Shown here: piece after piece, positions 1-7,896 of the stretch
Layout: every line of letters begins with the position of its first letter
Position numbering within the stretch: the first letter of the stretch is position 1
Translations under genes and position numbers: made by a program
Notes under the pieces: model-generated
The model's database searches: none
What the model was told of the DNA's origin: nothing
What the model saw: the letters and a program-made list of their open reading frames with translations, nothing else
From: Gottfriedia acidiceleris
GTDB lineage: Bacteria > Bacillota > Bacilli > Bacillales > Bacillaceae_G
DNA length: 64,000 nt
Assembly: GCF_004138285.1 (NCBI RefSeq)
Contig: NZ_SCFN01000008.1
Location: 124,001 to 188,000 of the forward strand
Reading direction: 5' to 3'

Positions 1-538
1 TAGAGCTCTACAAAAATATTTGTCTGAAGAGCTTAATAAACAAACGAGTGATCATGAAAATCATATTCAGGAAATAAAAGCGATAAAAATTGAAGATGAT
101 TGTGCTCAATTTTATTTACAAACATTAAATACAATACATGAATCTCCAAAAATAGCATTAGGAAAAGAGATTTGTGGATTTCCAGTAGTCTGGATTGGTA
201 CACAAAAAGGCTGGTATAGAAGTGTTGGTTTAAATATAACAATGGCCTTACAAGATGCACTAAAACAAGTACTTAAGGAATCACAAAATAAAACCCCACT
301 ACTTGCATCAAAAGCTACCCAGAGTTCATCAGTTTTAGTGGAAGAAAAGCAAGTACCTGAAATTATTATCCCTGAATCTGACCGTGCTAAACATGCTGAT
401 TTATTATTCTCGGCTATGGATATTTTAAAACAGAATAATATGGAACTACTAACATTGGAGTTTATGCTTGAATCAATTAATGTAGATGAGCTAGCGGGAG
501 TTTATGGTGTCTTGTTAAGAGAGGTGAGCTCGATTTGA
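1..538 (+). CDS. C-terminal part of a TOMM/thiazole-bacteriocin maturation protein (truncated by window edge)
   Basis: The reading frame is open from base 2 to a TGA at 536-538, so this is the last ~178 residues of a longer protein whose start lies left of the window. The TTG at 20 has no ribosome binding site and is not taken as a start. No catalytic motif is visible; a segment around PVVWIGTQKGWYRSVG followed by a helix resembles parts of leader-binding or YcaO-partner proteins. It overlaps the downstream cyclodehydratase start by four bases, which implies translational coupling. In heterocycloanthracin-type operons of Bacillus a large ThiF-like maturation protein usually precedes the YcaO gene; this identity is inferred from position, not from motifs. 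Confidence 0.55.
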   Translation, partial: RALQKYLSEELNKQTSDHENHIQEIKAIKIEDDCAQFYLQTLNTIHESPKIALGKEICGFPVVWIGTQKGWYRSVGLNITMALQDALKQVLKESQNKTPLLASKATQSSSVLVEEKQVPEIIIPESDRAKHADLLFSAMDILKQNNMELLTLEFMLESINVDELAGVYGVLLREVSSI

Positions 539-2478
539 ATTCAATGGTTACTATTTTTGGAGAGGGATTATTAAGTAAGTACACATCCGAAATTCTTTTA
601 AATAAATATAAGATCGTTCAACAGAAAGATTTAGAGTCGAAGGTTTCAGAGGATACTAGTTTAATACTTATTTTAGATGACGCGTGGAACCCTAAGATTT
701 ATGAAAAAGTAGATGAAAACTTAAGAATAGGAACTGTTCCATGGCTACGTGCTTGTGTTTCGTTTGGGGAAGGTGTAATCGGACCCTTAGTACATCCAGG
801 GCAAAAAGGATGCATAAAGTGTGCTGATTTTAGACGTTTAATGGCTGGCAGAGAGCGCAGAGAAATGCTAGAAATTGATCATCAGTTATTAGAAGGTGAT
901 GGAGTATCGGATGATGTATGGGGTACAAGAACGGGACTTTTACAAATGGCTTACTTAATTGCTGCTGAAGTAGATAAATTTATGAACGGTAAAGAAACTC
1001 GTCTAGAGGAACGAATTTTTTTATTAAATATGAAAACATTCAAGAGTTCTAATCACTTTTTTTTACCGAATCCTTTATGTCCAATTTGTGGCGAACTAGA
1101 AGATGATACTTCTGATTCTGCTATTATTTCACTTGAGCCAAGTATGAAAGTATCTCCAAATAGTTATCGTAGTCGCTCGATGGATGAATTAAAAAAAGTG
1201 TTAGTTAATGACTATTTAGGTCAAAAGACAGGTTTTTTAAATGGAAAGGCATATGATCTAACCACACCATTTGCAGATGTTGTCGTAAACCTACCATTAC
1301 TTCAAGGGGATGAAGGAACAGCAGGGCGTACACTATCATATGAATCTAGTGAATTAACTGCTATTTTGGAAGGGTTAGAAAGGTATTGTGGTCTCACTCC
1401 ACGAGGAAAAAGAACGGTAGTACATGATAGCTATAACAACGTAAAAGATTATGCAATTAATCCTGAAATTGTCGGTACTCATTCGAAAGAGCAATATGCT
1501 CTGCCGCGTTTTCCATTTAAGGCGTTTAATCCTAAACGGAAGATTGATTGGGTATGGGGCTATTCATTTATGAAGGAAGAGCCGATTCTTGTACCAGAGT
1601 TGCTTTCATACTATAGTCTAGGATGCGGACACGGTTATGTTTATGAAACTTCCAATGGATGTGCATTAGGAGGGAGTTTAGAAGAAGCTATATTCTACGG
1701 TATTTTGGAAATTGTTGAACGGGATTCTTTCTTAATGACTTGGTATGCTCAGTTGCCTCTTCCTCGACTTGATCCAAAATCGGCTAAGGATCAAGAACTC
1801 GATTTAATGATTGAGCGAATGCGCTTGGTTGGAGGATATGATCTTCATCTATTTAATTCGACGATGGAAAATGGAATTCCAAGTATTGTTGCCATTGCAA
1901 AAAACCGAAAAGAACATGGTTTAAATCTCATTTGTGCAGCAGGCGCACATCTTGATCCAGTTAGGGCGGTTAAAAGCGCAGTGCATGAGTTAGCTGGAAT
2001 GATGTTAACATTGGATAAAAAGTTTGAAGAAAATTACGCTCAAAATATGAAAATGCTTTTAGATAATAATCTCGTTAAACAAATGGATGATCATGGAATG
2101 TTATACGGGCTACGTCAAGCAGAGGAGCGTCTGAAGTTTTTATTAGATGATAACCGTCCATTAAAGACTTTTGAGGAAGAATTTAAATGGGATACAAACC
2201 ATCTGGATTTGACGAATGATCTAAAGGATATTCTACAAGTATTTAAACAATTAAATCTTGATGTGATTGTAGTCGATCAAACTACACCTGAAATTAAAAG
2301 AAATGGATTATCTTGTGTAAAAGTCTTAATTCCAGGAATGTTGCCTATGACATTCGGCAATCATTTAAAACGATTGAATGGACTTGATCGAGTGTTAAAA
2401 GTTCCTGTTAAAATGGGCTATACGAAGAAGCCGCTAAAGCCGGAGCAGCTCAATCCATATCCGCACCCGTTCCCATAG
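535..2478 (+). CDS. TOMM cyclodehydratase: fused leader-peptide-binding (E1-like) and YcaO domains
   Basis: Product of 647 residues that should convert Cys/Ser/Thr of a ribosomal precursor peptide to azolines using ATP. Residues 1-~200 form an E1/ThiF-like leader-binding part with two Cys-x2-Cys pairs (C93/C96 in GCIKCADF and C182/C185 in CPICGE) that probably hold zinc. The rest is a YcaO domain, seen in the SYESSELTAILEGLERYCG and LEEAIFYGILEIVERDSFL stretches. It ends in proline-rich NPYPHPFP, the C-terminal signature of azoline-forming YcaO enzymes. The TTG at 535 is chosen because GAGGTGAG lies 6 bases upstream; the ATG at 544 is the alternative. It overlaps the preceding gene and is 23 bases from the dehydrogenase gene. 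Confidence 0.9.
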   Translation: MNSMVTIFGEGLLSKYTSEILLNKYKIVQQKDLESKVSEDTSLILILDDAWNPKIYEKVDENLRIGTVPWLRACVSFGEGVIGPLVHPGQKGCIKCADFRRLMAGRERREMLEIDHQLLEGDGVSDDVWGTRTGLLQMAYLIAAEVDKFMNGKETRLEERIFLLNMKTFKSSNHFFLPNPLCPICGELEDDTSDSAIISLEPSMKVSPNSYRSRSMDELKKVLVNDYLGQKTGFLNGKAYDLTTPFADVVVNLPLLQGDEGTAGRTLSYESSELTAILEGLERYCGLTPRGKRTVVHDSYNNVKDYAINPEIVGTHSKEQYALPRFPFKAFNPKRKIDWVWGYSFMKEEPILVPELLSYYSLGCGHGYVYETSNGCALGGSLEEAIFYGILEIVERDSFLMTWYAQLPLPRLDPKSAKDQELDLMIERMRLVGGYDLHLFNSTMENGIPSIVAIAKNRKEHGLNLICAAGAHLDPVRAVKSAVHELAGMMLTLDKKFEENYAQNMKMLLDNNLVKQMDDHGMLYGLRQAEERLKFLLDDNRPLKTFEEEFKWDTNHLDLTNDLKDILQVFKQLNLDVIVVDQTTPEIKRNGLSCVKVLIPGMLPMTFGNHLKRLNGLDRVLKVPVKMGYTKKPLKPEQLNPYPHPFP

Positions 2479-2501
2479 GTGGTGTTCTAGGAGGTTTTTG
2501 G

Positions 2502-4076
2502 ATGAGTTTACAAACATTTCTACACAATCTGCATTTTGATATTGAAAAGGCAAATCAATCGGATTGGGAAGTAGATTGGGAGGATGCGCCACTAACTTAT
2601 AAGCTTTATAAAGATTTACCTACTATTCCACTTTCTCTTAACGTTCCATTATCCTTAAAAGAAAAAAGGGACGAATTTGAGCCGAATTTAGACGAAATAG
2701 GCTATTTTCTATGGTATGTATATGGAATAGCACAAGTTGCTCAAACAGCAATTACTTCCGGTTCCAACGAAATGGTTAATATGATGTCTTCAAACCGAAG
2801 ATTCATCCCCTCTGGTGGTGGATTGTATCCGAATGAATTGTATTTATATCTTAAGTCTGATCAAGTCTCTTCAGGTATTTATCATTATGATGTTGCTAGA
2901 CATTGCTTAGTTTTATTAAGAGAAGGAAATTTTGATTCTTATGTATCAAGAGCTTTAGGAAATAGATGTGATCTTCCTAAGTGTTTTGGTACTATTTTTA
3001 TTTCAACAATGTTTTGGAAAAATTTCTTTAAATATAATAATTTTTCTTACCGTCTTCAAGGGTTAGATTGCGGTGTGCTTATTGGACAGATTTTAGAGAT
3101 GGCTAAACGCTTTGGGTTTAAAGCGGGAGTATATTACCAGTTCCTAGATCAAGCGATCAACCATTTAATCGGCATAAACGAACGTGAGGAAAGTGTATAT
3201 GGAGTAATTCCACTCTCAATTGAAGAATCTACCTTGATTTCAAAAGATAATGTGAAAAATAAAATTTACAATTCTATCGATCTAAATAAAGAGTTACAAG
3301 CAGTTTCACATAAATATTTAGTAAAATCGAAAAAGATAAGAGAGTTCCCGATGCTAATTAAAATGAATAAAGTATCGATGATCGAATCGACTCAAACATT
3401 TAGAAAAGTTGATGAAACTGTTGATGCTTTAGATGAACGGCATCGAATAATTTTACCTAAAGTGGAGCGTCTGTCCTATGATTTTGCAGCTATATGTAAA
3501 GAACGGTTTTCACCTGAACTTGACTTTGTTTTACGCTCTATTAGTCAAAAAAACCTAGCAACACTACTTAAAGAGGCGACAGCATCCTTCTCATATATAA
3601 ATGATTTAGATGGATCCTTTAAAAAGAATAAAAACCGACCAAAATTATATTTATGTTTGTATAACGTTGAAGGGATTAACAATGGGGCTTATTATTATGA
3701 TGATCATACCCATACGCTAGTACAAACTAAATTAGGCGATCATCGTATGCAGCTCCAATATGGAATGAATGCCCCTACCGTTAATTTATTCCAAGTGCCA
3801 ATTTGTATACATGTAGTGGGGAATACGGAACATATAAAATCGACACATAGTTATAGAGGCTATCGAATTCAACAGATGGAAGCTGGCATAATGGTTCAGC
3901 GTTTACTAATAGCCGCATCAGCATTAGGAATGGGGGGGCATCCACTACTTGGCTATAATGTAAAATTATGCGATGAGTTATACCAATTAGAAGAAATAGG
4001 AAAAACAAGTTTAATTCAAATTCCTATAGGTCATTATCGGAATCGACCTTGGTTAAAAGGAAATTTGCATAGCTAA
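2502..4076 (+). CDS. SagB/ThcOx-type FMN dehydrogenase with two nitroreductase-like domains
   Basis: Product of 524 residues expected to oxidise azolines to thiazoles or oxazoles with FMN, as the third enzyme of the TOMM operon. Two nitroreductase-fold halves are visible: the first has RRFIPSGGGLYPNELYLYL and LQGLDCGVLIGQILEMAKR, the second has NNGAYYYDDHTHTLV and YRIQQMEAGIMVQRLLIAA near the end with GMGGHPLLGYN. This duplicated length is about twice a single SagB domain, a layout known in Bacillus TOMM clusters. The ATG at 2502 follows a good GGAGG. A strong terminator directly after the stop closes the operon, so no further maturation or export gene lies downstream. Confidence 0.88.
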   Translation: MSLQTFLHNLHFDIEKANQSDWEVDWEDAPLTYKLYKDLPTIPLSLNVPLSLKEKRDEFEPNLDEIGYFLWYVYGIAQVAQTAITSGSNEMVNMMSSNRRFIPSGGGLYPNELYLYLKSDQVSSGIYHYDVARHCLVLLREGNFDSYVSRALGNRCDLPKCFGTIFISTMFWKNFFKYNNFSYRLQGLDCGVLIGQILEMAKRFGFKAGVYYQFLDQAINHLIGINEREESVYGVIPLSIEESTLISKDNVKNKIYNSIDLNKELQAVSHKYLVKSKKIREFPMLIKMNKVSMIESTQTFRKVDETVDALDERHRIILPKVERLSYDFAAICKERFSPELDFVLRSISQKNLATLLKEATASFSYINDLDGSFKKNKNRPKLYLCLYNVEGINNGAYYYDDHTHTLVQTKLGDHRMQLQYGMNAPTVNLFQVPICIHVVGNTEHIKSTHSYRGYRIQQMEAGIMVQRLLIAASALGMGGHPLLGYNVKLCDELYQLEEIGKTSLIQIPIGHYRNRPWLKGNLHS

Positions 4077-4092
4077 TAGAACTTAAAAAGTT

Positions 4093-4132
4093 AAAAACAA
4101 GAATACTTTCTGGGTATTCTTGTTTTTTTTTT
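4093..4132 (+). terminator. Terminator of the TOMM operon
   Basis: A 12-13 bp stem (AACAAGAATA paired with TATTCTTGTT) with a short loop is followed by a run of ten T residues, 17 bases after the dehydrogenase stop. Confidence 0.9.
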
Positions 4133-4410
4133 AGAGTGTTGAAATATGTAGTCAATATTGAAAAATACAAACATTAAATGAATTTCTATGAAAAAAATTT
4201 ATTTTATCTGTCATCTTATTGATAAACAAGTGATTTTGGTTGATATATAAATGTTTTAACTAAATTGCAAAAATTAAATTATCTTCTTTTTTGACGATCA
4301 ATATTTTTAAAGATGTGTAAGTCGTCATCATAAGTTATAAATTGAAGAGTAATTCATTCGTTCAATTGACCATTCTATTATTTTTAAGATTATTATTTTT
4401 TATAAAGAGT
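4133..4410. other. AT-rich intergenic stretch, nothing recognised
   Basis: No plausible gene, RNA or clear promoter was seen between the TOMM terminator and the repeat element. Confidence 0.5.
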
Positions 4411-4534
4411 TTGATTGGAACGGAAGGGTGCTCGACTCCTATGGGAGAAGCGGGAAGACTAAAGACCCCGCAGGCGCGCCGAGGAGGCTCAGGTCTCGCC
4501 CCATGGAAAGCGAGCACCCTGTAGTGGAAATCAA
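4411..4534. repeat. GC-rich imperfect palindromic intergenic repeat of the Bacillus type
   Basis: The 124-bp block is much richer in G+C than its surroundings and is bounded by mirrored ends: TTGATTGGAACGGAAGGGTG on the left and GTAGTGGAAATCAA on the right, with AGGGTGCTCG at 4425-4434 exactly complementary to CGAGCACCCT at 4511-4520. The interior carries GACCCCGCAGG and CGAGGAGGCTC, the layout I recall for repeats scattered through Bacillaceae intergenic regions. The short ORFs that cross it on both strands follow from its composition and are not called. Confidence 0.75.
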
Positions 4535-4773
4535 TATGACGCAACTTACTTATCAATGTTCAATCTAACAATTTAATTGACAAATTCTTTTTTTGAAATA
4601 TAAAACGGTCAAACCTATATTAAGTGAATCTTATTGACAATAAACCCAATGGTGGCGCTGGTTAACCGCATAATCGACATTTATTCGACATACAAAAGTC
4701 TCGGAAATTAGATTGAATAGTTCTTTTGGATTAAAATTATATAGTATAATTAATTTAGTTATTATTTAGATAT
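4535..4773. other. Intergenic stretch, nothing recognised
   Basis: AT-rich, no gene seen on either strand. A TATAGTATAAT-like stretch near 4739-4750 could hold a -10 element but no convincing -35 was found. Confidence 0.4.
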
Positions 4774-4806
4774 AAAAAAAACCTTCCAAAAAGAAGGTTT
4801 TTTTAT
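4774..4806 (-). terminator. Terminator downstream of the 55-residue peptide gene (probably bidirectional)
   Basis: AAACCTTC pairs with GAAGGTTT around a short A-rich loop, with T runs on both strands; it lies just beyond the stop of the minus-strand small gene. Confidence 0.75.
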
Positions 4807-4818
4807 TTTTGGAAATAT

Positions 4819-4986
4819 TTAACGTAAAAATCCCCAAAGAAGAATTGGTGTAATTAAAAAAGTATAAAGCAAAAACTGAAGTATAATAATCGGTGCAATT
4901 TCTTTAAAATCTTCAGCCCAAAATTTAGCAATACCGGCCGTTATAGCTAGTTCTAATAAGGGGCCAAAACAAATTAACCATTTCAT
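4819..4986 (-). CDS. Small hydrophobic membrane protein, 55 residues, unknown function
   Basis: Read on the minus strand from an ATG at 4986-4984 with AGGAG about 8-9 bases upstream, the frame stays open for 55 codons to a TAA. The product has two hydrophobic segments (residues ~3-20, including CFGPLLELAITAGIAKF, and ~31-53, including IAPIIILQFLLYTFLITP) separated by a charged turn AEDFKE, which suggests a two-pass membrane protein. A terminator follows the stop. No family is recognised. The Shine-Dalgarno sequence, terminator and composition support a real gene. Confidence 0.6.
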   Translation of the reverse strand: MKWLICFGPLLELAITAGIAKFWAEDFKEIAPIIILQFLLYTFLITPILLWGFLR

Positions 4987-5394
4987 ATTTTTATTCTCCT
5001 GTATATAGATTCTTAGATGAATTAGTCTTTTTCGTGAAAATTCTTACTAAAAAATCTTTAAAAAATTGTTTTTATGTCTGCTAATAAAATTATATTAACA
5101 CAATTTTAAAATTGTTATAAATACTATTTAATAACATAACATATAATTAAAAAAAATGTCAGATTATAAAACTTTTTGTATAATTAAATCGTCTAATTTT
5201 AGTAAAACAAATTTAAATAATTTTTATGGTTAGTTTTTGTTTAATCTTAAACGTTGATTATTAGTAGTTTGATTAAAAGAATTCGTGACGATACTAGAGT
5301 AAAAAAAGCTTTATTTATCATCTACCAAATTCTACGACAACAACCAATTAAAAAAAACGATAAAAAGTATAGAAATTATAGGAGGAGAAAACCA
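4987..5394. other. AT-rich upstream region of the carboxypeptidase gene
   Basis: Very AT-rich. TTTTTGTATAAT near 5168-5179 could be a -10 region. The frame of the following gene is open upstream to 5254, but those 47 codons lack a ribosome binding site and are better read as leader. Confidence 0.4.
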
Positions 5395-6201
5395 TTGTCC
5401 AGAAGTATGAAAAATCGTAGAAAAAAACCAATTATAGGAATCGCAATTTCTTTAGTTTTAGTAGCCGGTGTTGCAGGTACACTTTATGAACAAAACAAAG
5501 AACCTAAAACGATTGTTATTAAGAAGAATGCCAAAGTTAAAAATGACATTGTAAAAAATGATAACGTACTTAATTTTCCAGATTATTATAAAACTACAAA
5601 AGAAGATGAATCTGGGTTATTAGAAGTGTTAAACGTTGATTCAAATTTAGTCTTAGTTAATAAAGATCGAAAGCTACCCGATGGTTATGAACCAAACGAT
5701 CTTATTTATCCATCAATACCATTAAATGGGGCAGTAAAAGAAAAAACTAGAATGAGAAGTGAAGCTGGACATGCATTAGAGAAGTTATTTGCTGGTGCAT
5801 CTGCGGATGGTTTTACATTAACAGCAATTTCTGGATACCGTTCATATGATCGACAAGTTTCTTTATACAATAATTATCTTTCAACACATGGCGAGGAATG
5901 GACTAAAGCATACAGTGCATTTCCAGGAACGAGTGAACATCAGACTGGACTAGCGATAGATGTTTCTTCACCGGCATTTGGTAATGCGTTAGAAGTAGGT
6001 TTTGCCAAAACGCCTGAAGGAACATGGTTAGCAGAGCACGCACATGAATACGGCTTTATTATTCGTTACCCAGAAGATAAAGTAGATATAACAAACTATC
6101 ACTATGAACCATGGCATATTCGATACGTTGGAAAAGAATACGCTACTTATTTATATACGAAGCATCTTGCACTTGAAGAAGCGATGCCCGCTAAAAAATA
6201 A
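5395..6201 (+). CDS. D-alanyl-D-alanine carboxypeptidase, VanY/DdcB family (peptidase M15B)
   Basis: Product of 268 residues predicted to trim the terminal D-Ala of peptidoglycan stem peptides outside the membrane. It starts with a basic stretch and one membrane anchor (PIIGIAISLVLVAGVAGTLY, about residues 13-32). The M15B zinc-site motifs are intact: SGYRSYDRQVSLYNNY, SEHQTGLAIDVS (His and Asp ligands) and YHYEPWHIRYVG (catalytic Glu and third His). The TTG at 5395 is chosen because AGGAGG sits about 9 bases upstream; the longer frame from 5254 has no such signal. B. subtilis YodJ is the closest relative I recall. It is monocistronic, with a terminator following. Confidence 0.88.
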   Translation: MSRSMKNRRKKPIIGIAISLVLVAGVAGTLYEQNKEPKTIVIKKNAKVKNDIVKNDNVLNFPDYYKTTKEDESGLLEVLNVDSNLVLVNKDRKLPDGYEPNDLIYPSIPLNGAVKEKTRMRSEAGHALEKLFAGASADGFTLTAISGYRSYDRQVSLYNNYLSTHGEEWTKAYSAFPGTSEHQTGLAIDVSSPAFGNALEVGFAKTPEGTWLAEHAHEYGFIIRYPEDKVDITNYHYEPWHIRYVGKEYATYLYTKHLALEEAMPAKK

Positions 6202-6211
6202 TAATAACAAT

Positions 6212-6245
6212 AAGGCATGTCCCATTAGTATGAGACATGCCTTTT
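6212..6245. terminator. Bidirectional terminator between the convergent carboxypeptidase and regulator genes
   Basis: AAGGCATGTCCCAT pairs with ATGAGACATGCCTT with flanking A and T runs; it serves the plus-strand gene and lies 6 bases past the minus-strand regulator stop. Confidence 0.85.
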
Positions 6246-6250
6246 ACTAT

Positions 6251-7471
6251 CTACTGATTTATTAATGTATTTGCCATACTTAGAGCTTTACGGGTTTGTT
6301 TGCGTTTAAAATAATAGTTAAACAATTCTTTTTCCGAATGATTGATTAGATAAGCGAATCCTAGTTTTTTAAAAAATGGTAATGAATGATCTGCCATATA
6401 TTGATGATATTCTTCTTCTTTTTCTAAGATTAAAAGGTCTAATAAGGTGAATAAGTTGATAAAAAGTTTGTCGCTTTTCTTGGAAGCAATATCAAACCCT
6501 TCACTTACAAACTGTAATAATTCACCCTTAGGTAATAGTTCTCCATAGTATGAGCTTCGTATATATCCTTCTAGGGAAAGTAAATACGGTATAGAGTTAG
6601 AATCCTTCAATTTCATAGACTCAAAATAGTATTTTTTTGCTAACTCATAATTTTTTCTTCGGTAATATTCAAAGGCCAAATTATGATATACCCTTGCTTT
6701 TCGGTCTGATGATCTACAAATTTCACAGCTTTGAATTAAGTTTTCAAATCTTTTAATCGTCTCAGTAAATTCTTCATTATCTTTAACTTGTATTAGCATA
6801 AGCATTTCGGAGTCGATTACTCGAAGATAGGAATTAATACTTTTGAAATACTGACGAGCTTTATCAGCGTAAAAATAAGCCATTACGGGCATTTCATTAG
6901 AATGGTAAGCTGATGCTAAATGATAATAATATTCTTCATTTGTATACTCTTCATTATTGATTTCCTTCAGAACTTTCATGGCAAGTAAAGGTTCATGGTT
7001 CGTTAAGTGATAAATACCTTGCACATGTCTAAAAAGATTTATTTCATAAGGTGACAATTTATGCTTTATTTTTTTCATTTCATCAATGAGCTCTTTTGCT
7101 TCATTCATTAAATTACGCATTAATAAATATCTGATACGAAGTAATTTATATTGATTAGTATAATTTGAAATTTGAATTAACTCTTCTTGCTCAAGTTCTA
7201 AGTTGATTTCTTCTATTTCGTCAAATAGCTGCATTACAATAGACTGCTGCCAACTATTTATACGTATTTTTATATTTTTTAATTTTGAAATCTCATTTTC
7301 AATTTTTATTCCAAGTCGATCAGATAGTAGGGCTATTATTTCATGTGCATATTCAGTTTGAGATCTTTCTATTTTACTAATATGCGTACTAGAACAAATT
7401 CCTTTCCCTAACTGTTCTTGTGTCATCTGAGATTTTTCACGATAATATTTTATGATTTTCCCCTCATACAT
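6251..7471 (-). CDS. HTH-TPR transcriptional regulator of the RRNPP (Rgg/NprR/PlcR-like) type
   Basis: Product of 406 residues. Residues ~1-60 form an XRE-type helix-turn-helix (IIKYYREKSQMTQEQLGKGI then SSTHISKIERSQTEYAHEII). The rest is helical and fits tetratricopeptide repeats, including ARVYHNLAFEYYRRKNYELA near residue 270. This architecture is that of peptide-pheromone receptors such as NprR and PlcR. It is divergent from the giant secreted protease gene across a 425-base gap, so that gene is an obvious candidate target. No signal-peptide-bearing pheromone ORF was found downstream (only a terminator) or convincingly upstream, so the ligand is unknown. The start has GGGAG upstream. Confidence 0.8.
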   Translation of the reverse strand: MYEGKIIKYYREKSQMTQEQLGKGICSSTHISKIERSQTEYAHEIIALLSDRLGIKIENEISKLKNIKIRINSWQQSIVMQLFDEIEEINLELEQEELIQISNYTNQYKLLRIRYLLMRNLMNEAKELIDEMKKIKHKLSPYEINLFRHVQGIYHLTNHEPLLAMKVLKEINNEEYTNEEYYYHLASAYHSNEMPVMAYFYADKARQYFKSINSYLRVIDSEMLMLIQVKDNEEFTETIKRFENLIQSCEICRSSDRKARVYHNLAFEYYRRKNYELAKKYYFESMKLKDSNSIPYLLSLEGYIRSSYYGELLPKGELLQFVSEGFDIASKKSDKLFINLFTLLDLLILEKEEEYHQYMADHSLPFFKKLGFAYLINHSEKELFNYYFKRKQTRKALSMANTLINQ

Positions 7472-7896
7472 AACAAATTTCTCCCTTTAGAAAACCTTTT
7501 TATTAAAAGTTTGAGTAGTAGAAAACCAGCGATTCCCCCAAGTTTATAATAAAAATTTCTATTGAATTTAAATGACTTTCTTCCAAACATAATCTATAAA
7601 TTAATAAATTTAGTAAAATATGAGACTTTAATTCTAAAAAGAAAAATTAATTATTGATGATTAATGTCGAAATAAGGATTATAAATGAAAATATGGACTG
7701 AAATAACCCCCATTTACCACGAAAAATAGCTAAATTACAATTAAATTATTAGATTTGTCTAATTATTCTAATTCTAATTTTACATCATTTTTTTATTTGG
7801 AGGAATGAAATAGAGTTAGTTAATTTAACCATTTTTTCATATAGTAGATTATTTTTTACTTAATTTAAATTAAGTTAGTAGAAGGAGCGCATCGAA
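7472..7896. promoter_or_regulatory. Divergent regulatory region between the HTH-TPR regulator and the subtilase gene
   Basis: A 425-base AT-rich gap must hold promoters for both genes. Near the protease end, ACTTAATTTAAATTAAGT (7859-7876) is a near-perfect 18-base palindrome just upstream of the AGAAGGAGC ribosome binding site and is a candidate regulator site. Only very short ORFs (13-20 codons) without secretion signals exist here, so no pheromone gene is called. Confidence 0.45.

Noticed and set aside
4342-4556. 60- and 64-codon ORFs on both strands
   Set aside because: They cross the GC-rich palindromic repeat; open frames follow from its composition.
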